In this document: positions 33,801-43,065 of the stretch, piece after piece | Numbering within the stretch: the stretch's first letter is position 1 | Layout of the letters: the number at the start of each line of letters is the position of its first letter | From: Streptomyces violaceusniger Tu 4113 | GTDB lineage: Bacteria > Actinomycetota > Actinomycetes > Streptomycetales > Streptomycetaceae | Length of the DNA: 64,000 bases | Assembly (NCBI RefSeq): GCF_000147815.2 | Contig: NC_015957.1 | Span: forward strand, 6,696,001-6,760,000 | Reading direction: 5' to 3' | Translations under genes and position numbers: made by a program | The notes under the pieces: generated by a model | Seen by the model: the letters and a program-made list of their open reading frames with translations, nothing else | Told to the model about the DNA's origin: nothing | Database searches by the model: none

Positions 33801-36800
33801 TCAGCGGGCGGCTGTCGGTACGGTCCCAGCCCTGGCTGGGCGAACACGTCATCTCCGGGGCGGTGCTGGTGCCCGGCACGGCCATGGTGGAACTGGCCGT
33901 CCGCGCCGGGGACGAGACCGGCACCCCGGCGCTGGAGGAACTGGTGATCGGGCAGCCGATGGTGCTGCCCGGCGACACCGCCCTGAGCGTCCAGGTCGTC
34001 GTGGGCACGGACGAGGGCGGGCGGCGTACGGTCCGGATCTACTCCCGTACCGCCGGGGGCACCGACTGGACCGAACACGCCACCGGCACCCTCGCGGCCC
34101 AGGGCCCGGCACCGCTGGACAGGGCCGCGGACGTGTCAGCGGACGGGGTCGGCGTCGAGTGGCCGCCCGCGGAAGCCGAGCCGATCCCGGTGGAGGACTT
34201 CTACCGCTCGCTCGTCGACGCCGGTTACGCGTACGGACCGGCGTTCCGCGGGCTCGTCGCCGCGTGGCGCCGGGACGGTGAGATCTTCGGCGATGTGGCG
34301 CTGCCGGAGGCGTCCGTGGCGGAGGCCGAACGGTTCGGCATCCACCCGGCGCTGCTGGACGCCGCGCTGCACGCGGGCAGCTTCTGTCTCCCCTCCGACC
34401 CGGCGCGGCAGGTGACCCTGCTGCCGTTCGCCTGGAACAACGTGCGTCTGCACGCGGGCGGCGCGTCCGCGGTCCGGGTGCATGTCCGCCCGGTCGGCGA
34501 CGACGCCTTCTCGGTACGTCTGACCGACGGCTCGGGCCAGACGGTGGCCTCCGTGGACTCGCTCACCCTGCGGGCGGTGGACCCGGCCCACCTTGAGATC
34601 GGCACGGCCGATGACGCGCTGTGGACGGTCCGCTGGAGCGAGACCTCCCTGCCGGACGACGCGGTCTCCTGGGCCCCGCTCGGCGATCCGGCCCCCGGTG
34701 GCGCCGGGGCCATGAGGGATACCGGAGGCGCAGGGGACATCGGAGGCGCAGGGGGCGCGCTTCCCGACGTCCTCGTGGCCGATACGCGCGCCTGGGCCGA
34801 AGACCTCACCGGGCCGCGACCCGCGCGGGCCCGGGAGCTCACCGGCCGCCTGCTGGCGGAGATCCAGCGGTGGGTCGCGGACGACGCGATGGCGGGGACG
34901 CGGCTGGCCGTGGTCACGCGCGGCGCGGTCGCGGTGCACGACGACGCCGAGGTCACCGACCCGGCCGCCACCGCGGTCTGGGGCCTGGTCCGCTCGGCCC
35001 AGGCCGAACACCCGGGGCGGGTGGCCCTGGTGGATGCCGACGGTGCCTGCGAGGAGCTGCCCGCCGGGGTGTGGTCCGGGGACGAGCCCCAACTGGCGGT
35101 GCGCGGTGGCGCCGTGTGGGTGCCACGCCTGGCCCGGGTCGAGCCCGGGCTGCGCGTGCCCGCGCAGCCGTCGTGGCATCTGGACTCGGCCGAGTACGGC
35201 ACCCTGGAGCATCTGGCGCTGCTGCCCGACGAGGCCGAGCCCGCACCGCTGGAGGCCGGTCAGGTGCGGATCGAGGTCCGCGCCGCCGGGCTCAACTTCC
35301 GGGATGTCCTGGTGGCTCTCGGCATGTATCCGGGCCGGTCGGTGATCGGCACGGAGGGCGCCGGTGTGGTGACCGAGGTCGGTCCGGGCGTCGCGGGCCT
35401 GGTTGTGGGCGACCGGGTGATGGGGCTGTTCTCCGGCTCGTTCGGGCCGCTGGCCACCGCCGACGCGCATACGGTGGTCCGGATGCCGGAGGGCTGGTCG
35501 TTCGGCACGGCGGCCGGGGTGCCGGTGGCCTATCTGACGGCGCTGTACGCGTTGCAGGACCTCGGGAGGGTCCAGCCGGGCGAGACGGTCCTGGTGCACG
35601 CCGCCGCGGGCGGTGTGGGCATGGCCGCCGTCCAGCTCGCACAGCACTTCGGCGCCACCGTCCTGGGCACCGCCCACCCCTCCAAGCACCACGCACTCCA
35701 CCGGCTGGGCGTGCCCGCCGAACGGCTCGCCTCCAGCCGCGACCTCGGCTACGCCGACACCTTCCCCACCGCCGACGTCGTCCTCAACTCCCTCACCGGG
35801 GAGCACATCGACGCCTCTCTCGGACTTCTCAACCCCGGCGGCCGGTTCCTGGAGATGGGCAAGACCGACCTGCGGGAGCCCGGCGAGGTCGGGGCGCGGC
35901 ATCCGGAGGTCACCTACCGGGCGTTCGACCTCGGCGGGGAGGCCCCCGCGAAGCGGGTGCGGGAGTTGCTGCACCAGTTGGTGGAGCTGTTCGAGGCGGG
36001 CCGGATCGAGCCGCTGCCGGTGCGGCAGTGGGACATCACCCGCGCCCCCGAGGCGTTCCGCTGGATGAGCCAGGGGCGGCACACCGGCAAGATCGTGCTC
36101 ACCCTCCCCCGCGCCCTGGATCCGGCCGGCACCGTCCTGGTCACCGGTGGCACGGGCACCCTCGGCGCCACCGCCGCCCGCCACCTCGTCACCCAGCACG
36201 ACGCACGCCATCTGCTGCTGGTCGGCCGACGGGGACCGGACGCGCCCGGCGCCACAGACCTCACCACCGAACTCACCGAACTCGGCGCCACCGTTCGCAT
36301 CATCGCCTGCGACACCGCCGACCGCGACCAACTCGCCACCGTCCTCGCCGACATCCCGGCCGACCATCCGCTCACCGCCGTGGTCCACACGGCCGGGACG
36401 CTCGACGACGGCATCCTCACCGCACTCACCCCGGACCGACTCGACACCGTCTTCCGCCCCAAGGTCGACGCCGTCACCCACCTCCACGACCTCACCCGCC
36501 ACCAGGACCTGGCGGCGTTCGTGGTGTACTCGTCGGCCGCGGGAGTCCTCGGCGGGCCCGGCCAGGGCAACTACTCCGCCGCCAACGCCTATCTGGACGG
36601 CCTCGCACAGTGGCGGCGTGCGCACGGGCTCCCCGCCACCTCGCTGGCGTGGGGCATGTGGGCGCAGACCAGTGGCATGACGGCCGGGCTCGGCTCCGGC
36701 GATCTGCACCGGGTGCGGCGTGGCGGCATCGTCGGGCTGTCCACGGCGGAGGCGCTGGACCTGTTCGACCGGTCGGTGGCGTCCGGGCTGTCCCTGCTGG

Positions 36801-39800
36801 TGCCGTTGCGGTTCGACCTCGCCGCCCTCGGTGCGGAGGCCGCGGAACCGCCGCCGCTGCTGCGGGGTCTGGTCCGGCCAACCCGGCGTACGGCCCGGCC
36901 GGTGCCGAAGGCCGGTGAGGGCGGCCTCGCCGAACGGCTGGCCGGGCTGTCGGCGTCCGAACAGGAGCGTCTACTCACCGAGTTGATCCGCGAAGAGGCC
37001 GCTTCGGTGCTCGGGTTCCCGACCGTCGACCCGATCGGGCCGGAGCAGGCGTTCCGCGACATGGGGTTCGACTCGCTGACCGCGGTGGAGCTGCGCAACC
37101 GCCTCAACACGGCCACCGGGCTACGGCTGCCCGCGACGCTGGTCTTCGATCACCCGACCCCCTTGGCCATCGCCGAGTTCCTGCGCGATCAACTGGGCGG
37201 GCGCGCGGTCGAGGCCACGCCCGGCCCGGCCCGGCGCGACCGGTCCGCTCCGGACGGGGCCGAGGATCCGGTCGTCGTGGTCGGCATGGGCTGCCGCCTG
37301 CCCGGCGACGTCCGCACCCCCGAGGACCTGTGGCGGCTGGTCGCCGCCGGAACAGACGCGATCGGCCCGTTCCCGCAGGACCGGGGCTGGGATCTGGCCG
37401 GGCTGTTCGACTCCGACCCGGACGCCCAGGGCAAGTCCTACGTACGCGAGGGCGGATTCCTCACCGACGCCGGCGGCTTCGACGCCACCTTCTTCGGCAT
37501 CTCCCCGCGCGAGGCCCTGTCGATGGACCCGCAACAGCGCGTTCTGCTGGAGACCGCGTGGGAGACCCTGGAACGCTCCGGGATCGTTCCCACGTCACTG
37601 CGCGGACAGGAGGTCGGGGTCTTCGTCGGGGCCAGCGGCCAGGGGTACGGCACCGGTCCGGGCGCGGCGCCGGAAGGCTTGGAGGGCTATCTCGGGGTAG
37701 GGGGTGCGACGAGCGTGGCGTCGGGCCGGGTGTCGTACACCTTCGGCCTGACCGGTCCGGCGGTCACGGTGGACACGGCGTGCTCCTCCTCGCTGGTGGC
37801 CCTCCACCTCGCCGCACAAGCCCTGCGCTCCGGCGAATGCACGATGGCACTCGCCGGCGGTGTCGCCGTCATGGGCCAGCCTGGTGCCTTCGTCGAGTTC
37901 TCGCGCCAGCGCGGTCTCGCGTCCGACGGCCGCTGCAAGTCCTTCGGTGAGGGCGCAGATGGCACCAACTGGTCCGAAGGTGCGGGTCTTGTGCTGCTGG
38001 AACGGCTCTCCGACGCCCGCCGCAACGGCCACGAGGTACTGGCCGTGATCCGGGGCACGGCGGTGAACCAGGACGGGGCGAGCAACGGCCTCACCGCGCC
38101 GAACGGGCCGTCCCAGCAGCGGGTGATACGGCAGGCGCTGGTGAACGCCGGGCTGACGGCGGCCGATGTGGACGCGGTCGAGGCACACGGCACCGGCACC
38201 GCCCTCGGCGACCCCATCGAGGCCCAGGCACTCCTGGCCACCTACGGTCAGGACCGGCCGGGGGACGAGCCCGTGTGGCTCGGTTCGCTGAAGTCCAACA
38301 TCGGCCACACCCAAGCAGCCGCAGGCATATCCAGCGTCATCAAGATGGTGCTGGCGATGCGGCAGGGCACGCTTCCCCGGTCCCTGCACGCCGACGACCC
38401 CACCACGCAGGTGGACTGGACGTCGGGCGCGGTGTCCCTGCTGACCGAGGCGCGGCCCTGGCCGGAGACAGGACATCTACGCCGCGCCGGGATCTCCTCC
38501 TTCGGCGTCAGCGGGACGAACGCACACGTGATCCTGGAGCAGGCTACGGAAGGCGCCGCACCGCAGGTGGACGAGGCCAGCGACACCCCTGGTCTGGTCG
38601 CCACCGGCGGGATCGCGCCCTGGGTCCTGTCGGCCAAGACCCCCACGGCCCTGCGGGCTCAGGCCCAACGGCTTCTGGACCACCTCGAATCCGGGGTGAA
38701 CGGCCGCCCCCTCGACATCGGCTGGTCCCTGGCCACCACCCGCACCCTCCACGACCACCGCGCCATCATCCTCACCGGCACCAGCGCCGAGGGCGGTGAG
38801 GCTACGTCCGCCCTCACCGCCCTCGCGACCGGACAACCGCATCCCCGCCTCACCACCGGCCACGCCACCACCCAGGGCAAGACCGTGTTCGTTTTCCCGG
38901 GGCAGGGGTCGCAGTGGGTGGGGATGGGGGCACGGCTCCTCAACACTTCCCCAGTCTTCGCGGCTCGCCTGCGCGAGTGCGCTGATGCCCTGGCCCCGTA
39001 TACCGACTGGTCGCTGATCGATGTCATCACCGGTGCGCCCGACGCCCCTTCGCTCGACCGCGTCGACGTCGTACAGCCCGCCACCTTCGCCGTCGTCGTC
39101 TCCCTCGCCACACTCTGGCAATCCACCGGCATCCACCCCGACGCCGTCATCGGCCACTCCCAAGGCGAAATCGCCGCCGCCTGCGCCGCCGGACACCTCA
39201 CCCTCACCAACGCCGCCAAAATCGTCGCCCTCCGCAGCCAGACCATCGCCCACCACCTCGCCGGACACGGCGGCATGATGTCCCTCGCCACCCCCGCCGA
39301 CACCCTCGACCTCACCAACTGGCACGGCAAACTCTGGATCGCCGCACACAACAGCCCCAACGCCACCGTCATCGCAGGCGACACCGACGCCCTCCACGAA
39401 CTCCACACCCACTACACCGACCAAGGCATCAGAGCCCGCATCATCCCCGTCGACTACGCCTCCCACACCGGACACGTCGACACCATCAAGAACGAACTCC
39501 ACCAGACCCTGGCCCACACCACCACCGAGCCCGGCACCATCCCCTGGCTCTCCACCGTCGACGGGGAGTGGATCGAACCCAACACGATCGACAGCGGCTA
39601 CTGGTACCGCAACCTCCGCCAGACCGTGCAGTTCCACACCGCCATCACCACCCTCGCCGACCAGGGCTACCGCACCTACATCGAAATCAGCCCCCACCCC
39701 GTCCTCACCACCGCCATCCAAGAAACCCTCGAAAACACCAACACCCCCAACACCACCATCACCGGCACCCTCCGCCGCGACGACGACACCCCCACCCGCT

Positions 39801-42493
39801 TCCTCACCAACCTCGCCGAACTATCCACCAGGGGAACACCCCTGGACTGGACCACCCTCTTCACGGGCACCCAACCCACCCGCGTCCCCCTCCCCACCTA
39901 CCCCTTCCAGCAGGAGACGTTCTGGCTGGACCGCAACGGCCCGGGCGATGTCCGTGCCGTCGGCCTGGAGGACACCGGCCATCCACTGGTCGGGGCCGTG
40001 GTGAGCGTGCCCGACACCGACGGTGTGCTGCTCACCGGACGGCTCTCCCTGCGCACCCACCCCTGGCTGGCCGACCATGCCGTCTCCGGCACCGTCTTGC
40101 TTCCCGGTACGGCGATGGTGGAGCTGGCGGTGCGGGCCGGAGACGAGGCGGAGGCCCGCGTACTGGAGGAGTTGGTCATCAGTCGGCCGATGGCGGTGCC
40201 GGACGAGGGAACACTGCACGTCCAGGTACTGGTCGGTGGCGAGGAAGGCGGGCGCCGCAAGGTCGGCGTCTACTCCCGCCCCGAGGGCACACGGCAGTGG
40301 ACCGAACACGCCACCGGCACACTGCTGACCGGGGGAACCGCCACCCCAGCGGCCACGGCAGCGCATCCGTGGCCGCCCGAGGGGGCGGAACCGGTCGACC
40401 TCGATGGGTTCTACGGGCAACTGGCCGAGGCGGGGTACGAGTACGGCCCGGCGTTCCGCGGCCTGAGCGCGGTGTGGAAGCGGGACGACGAGGTGTTCGC
40501 CGAGGTGGCCGTGCCGGAGGACCAGACCGCGGTCGCCGGCCGGTTCGGCATCCATCCGGCGTTGCTGGACGCCACTCTGCACGCCGGGAACTTCTGCTTC
40601 GAGTCCGGCGGCGACCGGCCCACGATGCTGCCGTTCGCCTGGACCGATGTGCGGCTCCACGCCGTGGGCGCCACCGCTGTACGGGTGCGGGCGACGGCGT
40701 CCGGCGCGGACGGGCTGTGCGTGCAGATCACCGATCCGCACGGACTGCCGGTCGCCACCATCGGCTCGCTCCAGCTCCGGGAGACCACGCCCGAGCAGTT
40801 GCAGTCCCTCTCCGCCGCCTCAGGTGGCAATGGCCTGTGGGCGGTCGAATGGGCCGAATGCGGGCTCGACGGCACGACGGAAACACAGTGGGCCACACTC
40901 GGAGAGAATCAACTCCCGGATTCCCCGCCGCACTATGCCGATGTTTCCCAGGTCGTGGAGACGGGAGCGCCGCCCACGGCACTCGTCGCCGACGTGTCCG
41001 CCTGGGCTCCCGAAAACACCGGGTCGCCCATCGACCGCACCCACGCGCTCTGTGCCCAGGTTCTCGATCTGCTGCGGCAATGGGTGGACCGGCCCGAGCT
41101 GACGGACACCCGACTGGTGATTCTCACCCGCGGTGCCATGGCGGTCCACGACACCGCCGAGGTCACGGATCCGGCCGCCGCCGCGGTCTGGGGCCTCGTC
41201 CGCTCGGCCCAGTCCGAACACCCCGGCCGGATCCAGCTCATCGACATCGACGAGCACTCCCACCGCACCCTGCCCACGGCCCTCAATGCCACCGACCAAC
41301 CGCAACTCGCCCTCCGCGACGCCACCGCCTACACCCCCCACCTGACCCCCGCGCCCACCCCGACACCCGAGCCCCTCACCCTCGCCCCCGAGGGAACCGT
41401 CCTCATCACCGGCGGCACCGGCACCCTCGGCACCCTCACCGCCCGCCACCTCGTCACCCACCACAAGGCACGCAACCTCCTTCTGGTCAGCCGCCAGGGA
41501 CCCGACGGCCCCGGCGCGGCCCGGCTCGGCGAGGAGCTGACCCAGCTCGGCGCCCACATCCGCATCGCCTCCTGCGACGTCGCCGACCGCGACCAACTCG
41601 CCGCCCTCCTCGCCGACATCCCTGCCGACCAGCCCCTCACCGCCGTCATCCACACCGCCGGCGCCCTCGACGACGCCCTGCTCACCGACCTCACCCCGGA
41701 ACGCCTGGGCACCGTCTTCCGCCCCAAGGTCGACGCCCTCACCCATCTCCACGACCTCACCCGCGACCACGACCTCGCGGCCTTCGTCGTCTACTCCTCC
41801 GCCACCGGCGCGCTCGGCACCCCCGGTCAGGCCAACTACGCCGCCGCCAACACCTACGCCGACGCGCTCGCCCAGCAGCGCCACGCCGCCGGGCTCCCCG
41901 CCACCTCCCTCGCCTGGGGCCTATGGGAAACCACCAGCGCCCTCACTGCCGGGATGTCCACCACCCATCAGCAGCGCACCCGCCACAGCGGCGTCATCCC
42001 CCTGACCGACGCCGAGGGCATGCGCCTCCTCGACACCGCGCTCGCCACCCACCAGCCCCACCTCATCCCCCTCAAGCTCGATCGCACCGCCCTCCAGAAC
42101 AACGCCGCTCCCCACACCCTCCCGCCCCTGCTGCGCACCCTGGCGCAAAGCCACCACCGCCCCACCGCCCACACCACCCCCCGGACCGCCACCGCCCCGC
42201 CCCTCCCCGAACAACTCGCCTCCCTCGACCCGGGCCAGCGACTCCAGCACCTCACCGCATTCGTCCGGGCCGAAGCCGCGGCCGTCCTCGGACACGCCAC
42301 TCCGGACGCGGTGGGGCCGGACGATCCGCTCTTCGAGATCGGGTTCGACTCCCTGACCGCGGTGGAACTGCGCAACCGCCTCAACGCGGCCACGGGCCTG
42401 CAGCTCCCGGCGGCGTTGCTGTTCGACCACCCCACCCCGGCGATGGCCGCCGAGCACCTCCAGGAACAGCTCGCGCGGAACCACGCCGCCTGA
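30890..42493 (+). CDS. gdmA3: Ansamycin PKS gene 3: modules 6-7, no thioesterase
   Basis: Bimodular PKS of 3867 residues. I place the start at ATG 30890, with GGAGAGGAG just upstream, rather than at the in-frame TTG 30872. The N-terminus (SREDLVKALRTSLMDAERLK) is a docking coiled coil. Domains are KS-AT-DH-ER-KR-ACP, then KS-AT-DH-KR-ACP. The protein stops about 10 residues after the last ACP, so release needs a separate enzyme, in ansamycins an amide synthase; none is encoded next door. One TTA leucine codon lies at 32084-32086 (residue 399, KS6). Two strong hairpins follow the stop codon. Composition matches GdmAIII. Confidence 0.93.
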   Translation: MAASREDLVKALRTSLMDAERLKRENDRLIAESTEPVAIVAMACRLPGGVTDPESLWELVDEGRDAIGPFPTDRGWDLETLFDADPDAVGKSYVREAGFLEGAGGFDAAFFGISPREALSLDPQQRLLLETAWETFERAGMDPRSVEGRDIAVFAGGSGQGYGGGPGDAPKGLEGYLGVGASGSVISGRVSYTLGLTGPAVTVDTACSSSLVAAHLAVQALRSGECSMALAGGVAVMGRPTAFVEFSRQRGLAPDGRCKSFGEGADGTTWSEGVGLVLLERLSDARRNGHEVLAVIRGTAVNQDGASNGLTAPNGPSQERVIRQALSNAGLTVADVDAVEAHGTGTALGDPIEAQAVLATYGRNRPEDRPLWLGSLKSNIGHAQAAAGIASVIKTVMALRHGRLPKTLHAEQPTSQVNWTAGAVSLLTEARAWPETGHARRAGISSFGVSGTNAHVILEQAPEEAEATGENTGDQEPPVRSAESAGPGPVATGHVVPWLLSGHTQEALRAQAARLLTQVRETPADNLRDVGWSLATTRTRLDHRAVVLCADAEQAVAGLAAVASGTSARSAVTGSVASAKVAVLFTGQGSQRAGMGRELHGDYPVFTRAFDAVCAQFGDLRDGDDKVSLAEVVFAEEGSATAALLDRTEFTQPALFALEVALFRLVESWGVRPAYVLGHSIGEVAAAHVAGVLSLPDACTLVRARGRLMQQLTATGAMVAVEAAEDEVAPLLAGKEHQVSIAAVNGPASVVVSGDEDVVTAVAETLARQGRKTKRLVVSHAFHSPHMDGMLDAFREVASRLAYAPPRMPVVSNLTGAVADPEELCSPEYWVRHARGAVRFLDGVRTLADEGVRTHLELGPDGVLTAMGQDCLPEADAAFVPSLRPGVQEPHAVLAGLAGLYVRGVRVDWDAMFAGSGARPVALPTYAFQHEHYWLERAAGSGDVGAVGLGEAGHPLLGAVVQLPETGGVQLSGRLSVRSQPWLGEHVISGAVLVPGTAMVELAVRAGDETGTPALEELVIGQPMVLPGDTALSVQVVVGTDEGGRRTVRIYSRTAGGTDWTEHATGTLAAQGPAPLDRAADVSADGVGVEWPPAEAEPIPVEDFYRSLVDAGYAYGPAFRGLVAAWRRDGEIFGDVALPEASVAEAERFGIHPALLDAALHAGSFCLPSDPARQVTLLPFAWNNVRLHAGGASAVRVHVRPVGDDAFSVRLTDGSGQTVASVDSLTLRAVDPAHLEIGTADDALWTVRWSETSLPDDAVSWAPLGDPAPGGAGAMRDTGGAGDIGGAGGALPDVLVADTRAWAEDLTGPRPARARELTGRLLAEIQRWVADDAMAGTRLAVVTRGAVAVHDDAEVTDPAATAVWGLVRSAQAEHPGRVALVDADGACEELPAGVWSGDEPQLAVRGGAVWVPRLARVEPGLRVPAQPSWHLDSAEYGTLEHLALLPDEAEPAPLEAGQVRIEVRAAGLNFRDVLVALGMYPGRSVIGTEGAGVVTEVGPGVAGLVVGDRVMGLFSGSFGPLATADAHTVVRMPEGWSFGTAAGVPVAYLTALYALQDLGRVQPGETVLVHAAAGGVGMAAVQLAQHFGATVLGTAHPSKHHALHRLGVPAERLASSRDLGYADTFPTADVVLNSLTGEHIDASLGLLNPGGRFLEMGKTDLREPGEVGARHPEVTYRAFDLGGEAPAKRVRELLHQLVELFEAGRIEPLPVRQWDITRAPEAFRWMSQGRHTGKIVLTLPRALDPAGTVLVTGGTGTLGATAARHLVTQHDARHLLLVGRRGPDAPGATDLTTELTELGATVRIIACDTADRDQLATVLADIPADHPLTAVVHTAGTLDDGILTALTPDRLDTVFRPKVDAVTHLHDLTRHQDLAAFVVYSSAAGVLGGPGQGNYSAANAYLDGLAQWRRAHGLPATSLAWGMWAQTSGMTAGLGSGDLHRVRRGGIVGLSTAEALDLFDRSVASGLSLLVPLRFDLAALGAEAAEPPPLLRGLVRPTRRTARPVPKAGEGGLAERLAGLSASEQERLLTELIREEAASVLGFPTVDPIGPEQAFRDMGFDSLTAVELRNRLNTATGLRLPATLVFDHPTPLAIAEFLRDQLGGRAVEATPGPARRDRSAPDGAEDPVVVVGMGCRLPGDVRTPEDLWRLVAAGTDAIGPFPQDRGWDLAGLFDSDPDAQGKSYVREGGFLTDAGGFDATFFGISPREALSMDPQQRVLLETAWETLERSGIVPTSLRGQEVGVFVGASGQGYGTGPGAAPEGLEGYLGVGGATSVASGRVSYTFGLTGPAVTVDTACSSSLVALHLAAQALRSGECTMALAGGVAVMGQPGAFVEFSRQRGLASDGRCKSFGEGADGTNWSEGAGLVLLERLSDARRNGHEVLAVIRGTAVNQDGASNGLTAPNGPSQQRVIRQALVNAGLTAADVDAVEAHGTGTALGDPIEAQALLATYGQDRPGDEPVWLGSLKSNIGHTQAAAGISSVIKMVLAMRQGTLPRSLHADDPTTQVDWTSGAVSLLTEARPWPETGHLRRAGISSFGVSGTNAHVILEQATEGAAPQVDEASDTPGLVATGGIAPWVLSAKTPTALRAQAQRLLDHLESGVNGRPLDIGWSLATTRTLHDHRAIILTGTSAEGGEATSALTALATGQPHPRLTTGHATTQGKTVFVFPGQGSQWVGMGARLLNTSPVFAARLRECADALAPYTDWSLIDVITGAPDAPSLDRVDVVQPATFAVVVSLATLWQSTGIHPDAVIGHSQGEIAAACAAGHLTLTNAAKIVALRSQTIAHHLAGHGGMMSLATPADTLDLTNWHGKLWIAAHNSPNATVIAGDTDALHELHTHYTDQGIRARIIPVDYASHTGHVDTIKNELHQTLAHTTTEPGTIPWLSTVDGEWIEPNTIDSGYWYRNLRQTVQFHTAITTLADQGYRTYIEISPHPVLTTAIQETLENTNTPNTTITGTLRRDDDTPTRFLTNLAELSTRGTPLDWTTLFTGTQPTRVPLPTYPFQQETFWLDRNGPGDVRAVGLEDTGHPLVGAVVSVPDTDGVLLTGRLSLRTHPWLADHAVSGTVLLPGTAMVELAVRAGDEAEARVLEELVISRPMAVPDEGTLHVQVLVGGEEGGRRKVGVYSRPEGTRQWTEHATGTLLTGGTATPAATAAHPWPPEGAEPVDLDGFYGQLAEAGYEYGPAFRGLSAVWKRDDEVFAEVAVPEDQTAVAGRFGIHPALLDATLHAGNFCFESGGDRPTMLPFAWTDVRLHAVGATAVRVRATASGADGLCVQITDPHGLPVATIGSLQLRETTPEQLQSLSAASGGNGLWAVEWAECGLDGTTETQWATLGENQLPDSPPHYADVSQVVETGAPPTALVADVSAWAPENTGSPIDRTHALCAQVLDLLRQWVDRPELTDTRLVILTRGAMAVHDTAEVTDPAAAAVWGLVRSAQSEHPGRIQLIDIDEHSHRTLPTALNATDQPQLALRDATAYTPHLTPAPTPTPEPLTLAPEGTVLITGGTGTLGTLTARHLVTHHKARNLLLVSRQGPDGPGAARLGEELTQLGAHIRIASCDVADRDQLAALLADIPADQPLTAVIHTAGALDDALLTDLTPERLGTVFRPKVDALTHLHDLTRDHDLAAFVVYSSATGALGTPGQANYAAANTYADALAQQRHAAGLPATSLAWGLWETTSALTAGMSTTHQQRTRHSGVIPLTDAEGMRLLDTALATHQPHLIPLKLDRTALQNNAAPHTLPPLLRTLAQSHHRPTAHTTPRTATAPPLPEQLASLDPGQRLQHLTAFVRAEAAAVLGHATPDAVGPDDPLFEIGFDSLTAVELRNRLNAATGLQLPAALLFDHPTPAMAAEHLQEQLARNHAA
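30993..37190 (+). other. PKS module 6: KS-AT(malonyl)-DH-ER-KR-ACP
   Basis: KS about 30993-32270 (Cys codon 31508). AT about 32630-33560 has GHSIGE and the malonyl motif HAFH (33227-33238). It is unlike the other six ATs in sequence and codon style. DH about 33720-34570 with HVISGAVLVPG, ER about 35180-36110, KR about 36128-36670 (LDD). ACP about 36960-37180. Full reduction is predicted, giving a saturated C4-C5; the double bond of the mature drug would be made later, by the P450. Confidence 0.9.
37260..42475 (+). other. PKS module 7: KS-AT(methylmalonyl)-DH-KR-ACP
   Basis: KS about 37260-38550 (Cys codon 37781). AT about 38880-39830 with YASH at 39455-39466. DH about 39950-40780 with HAVSGTVLLPG. 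KR about 41393-41940 with LDD and intact Ser/Tyr. ACP about 42240-42465 (GFDSL). Predicted alpha-methyl, alpha,beta-unsaturated thioester (C2 methyl, C2=C3), the acyl end that an amide synthase would join to the AHBA nitrogen. Confidence 0.9.
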
Positions 42494-42507
42494 GACGGAC
42501 AACGAAC

Positions 42508-42535
42508 GTCCCCGGCCGCCGTGGCGGCCGGGGAC
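42508..42535 (+). terminator. Terminator hairpin after PKS gene 3
   Basis: Perfect 13-bp inverted repeat: GTCCCCGGCCGCC at 42508-42520 and its complement at 42523-42535, starting 15 bp after the TGA of the last PKS gene. No U-run follows, as is common in Streptomyces. Confidence 0.75.
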
Positions 42536-42596
42536 GCGGCCGCAGTGCGCTCCCCCGCCCTCCTCACCAGGCCGCCACCGTACGCCGTGCAACATG

Positions 42597-42637
42597 ACTG
42601 GTCCCTTCCCCCGCTTTCTTTGGGAGAAGGGACCAGT
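42597..42637. terminator. Bidirectional terminator between convergent operons
   Basis: 16-bp stem with one mismatch: 42597-42612 pairs with 42622-42637 around a T-rich 9-base loop (GCTTTCTTT). It lies between the + strand PKS operon and the end of the - strand operon, so it can serve both. Confidence 0.75.
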
Positions 42638-42675
42638 TGCATTGACCGGCTTTACGGCCCGGCGGCCGTCGCTCG

Positions 42676-43065
42676 TTACGTGTCCGAGGTGACGCTCTCC
42701 CCGGTCCGGGCCGCGCGGCGGCGCTCGTCGCCCGCCTTGATCAGGGCGTACCTGATGGCCAGTGCCGCCGCGTTGACCGCGTGCAGCGCCTCCTGGGCCG
42801 CGGTGTCCGGCTGTTCCTGTCCGGTGGCGGCGGCCGAGGTGGACTGTGCGGCCTCCAGGCAGGCGACGCACGCCTCCACGAGGGCGTCCGGCCGCCCGCC
42901 GGCCCGGCCCAGCTCCGTCAGCAGCCGGGTGATCTCCCGATGCGCTTCGCTGATCGGATCAGCCACCGTCGGGTTCACCGCTGTCGGGTCCACCGCTGTC
43001 GGGGCCCCCACCATCGGGCCGGCCACCCTCGGCTCCGCCGCCATCGGGTCAACGCCCCCGCGCAC
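42676..43065 (-). CDS. Small unknown protein with proline pentads, 3' of the carbamoyltransferase
   Basis: ORF of 129 codons from GTG 43065, overlapping the carbamoyltransferase stop by 17 bp; an alternative ATG at 43044 gives 122 residues. The first 38 residues have proline at 7, 12, 17, 22, 27, 32 and 37, encoded by a degenerate 15-bp tandem repeat. The rest looks helical and Ala/Leu-rich, with a possible CVAC pair, ending in a basic tail. I recognise no family. It is not an amide synthase: it is half the length and has no Cys-His-Asp triad. The overlap suggests coupled translation and membership of the - strand operon. It occupies the place where gdmF and gdmM are expected. Coding is likely but not certain. 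Confidence 0.55.
   Translation of the reverse strand: MRGGVDPMAAEPRVAGPMVGAPTAVDPTAVNPTVADPISEAHREITRLLTELGRAGGRPDALVEACVACLEAAQSTSAAATGQEQPDTAAQEALHAVNAAALAIRYALIKAGDERRRAARTGESVTSDT
42961..43050. repeat. 15-bp degenerate tandem repeat, six units
   Basis: Units begin at 42961, 42976, 42991, 43006, 43021 and 43036. The 42976 and 42991 units (CACCGCTGTCGGG plus two bases) differ by one base. On the - strand each unit encodes five residues with a proline at a fixed position. Confidence 0.8.
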
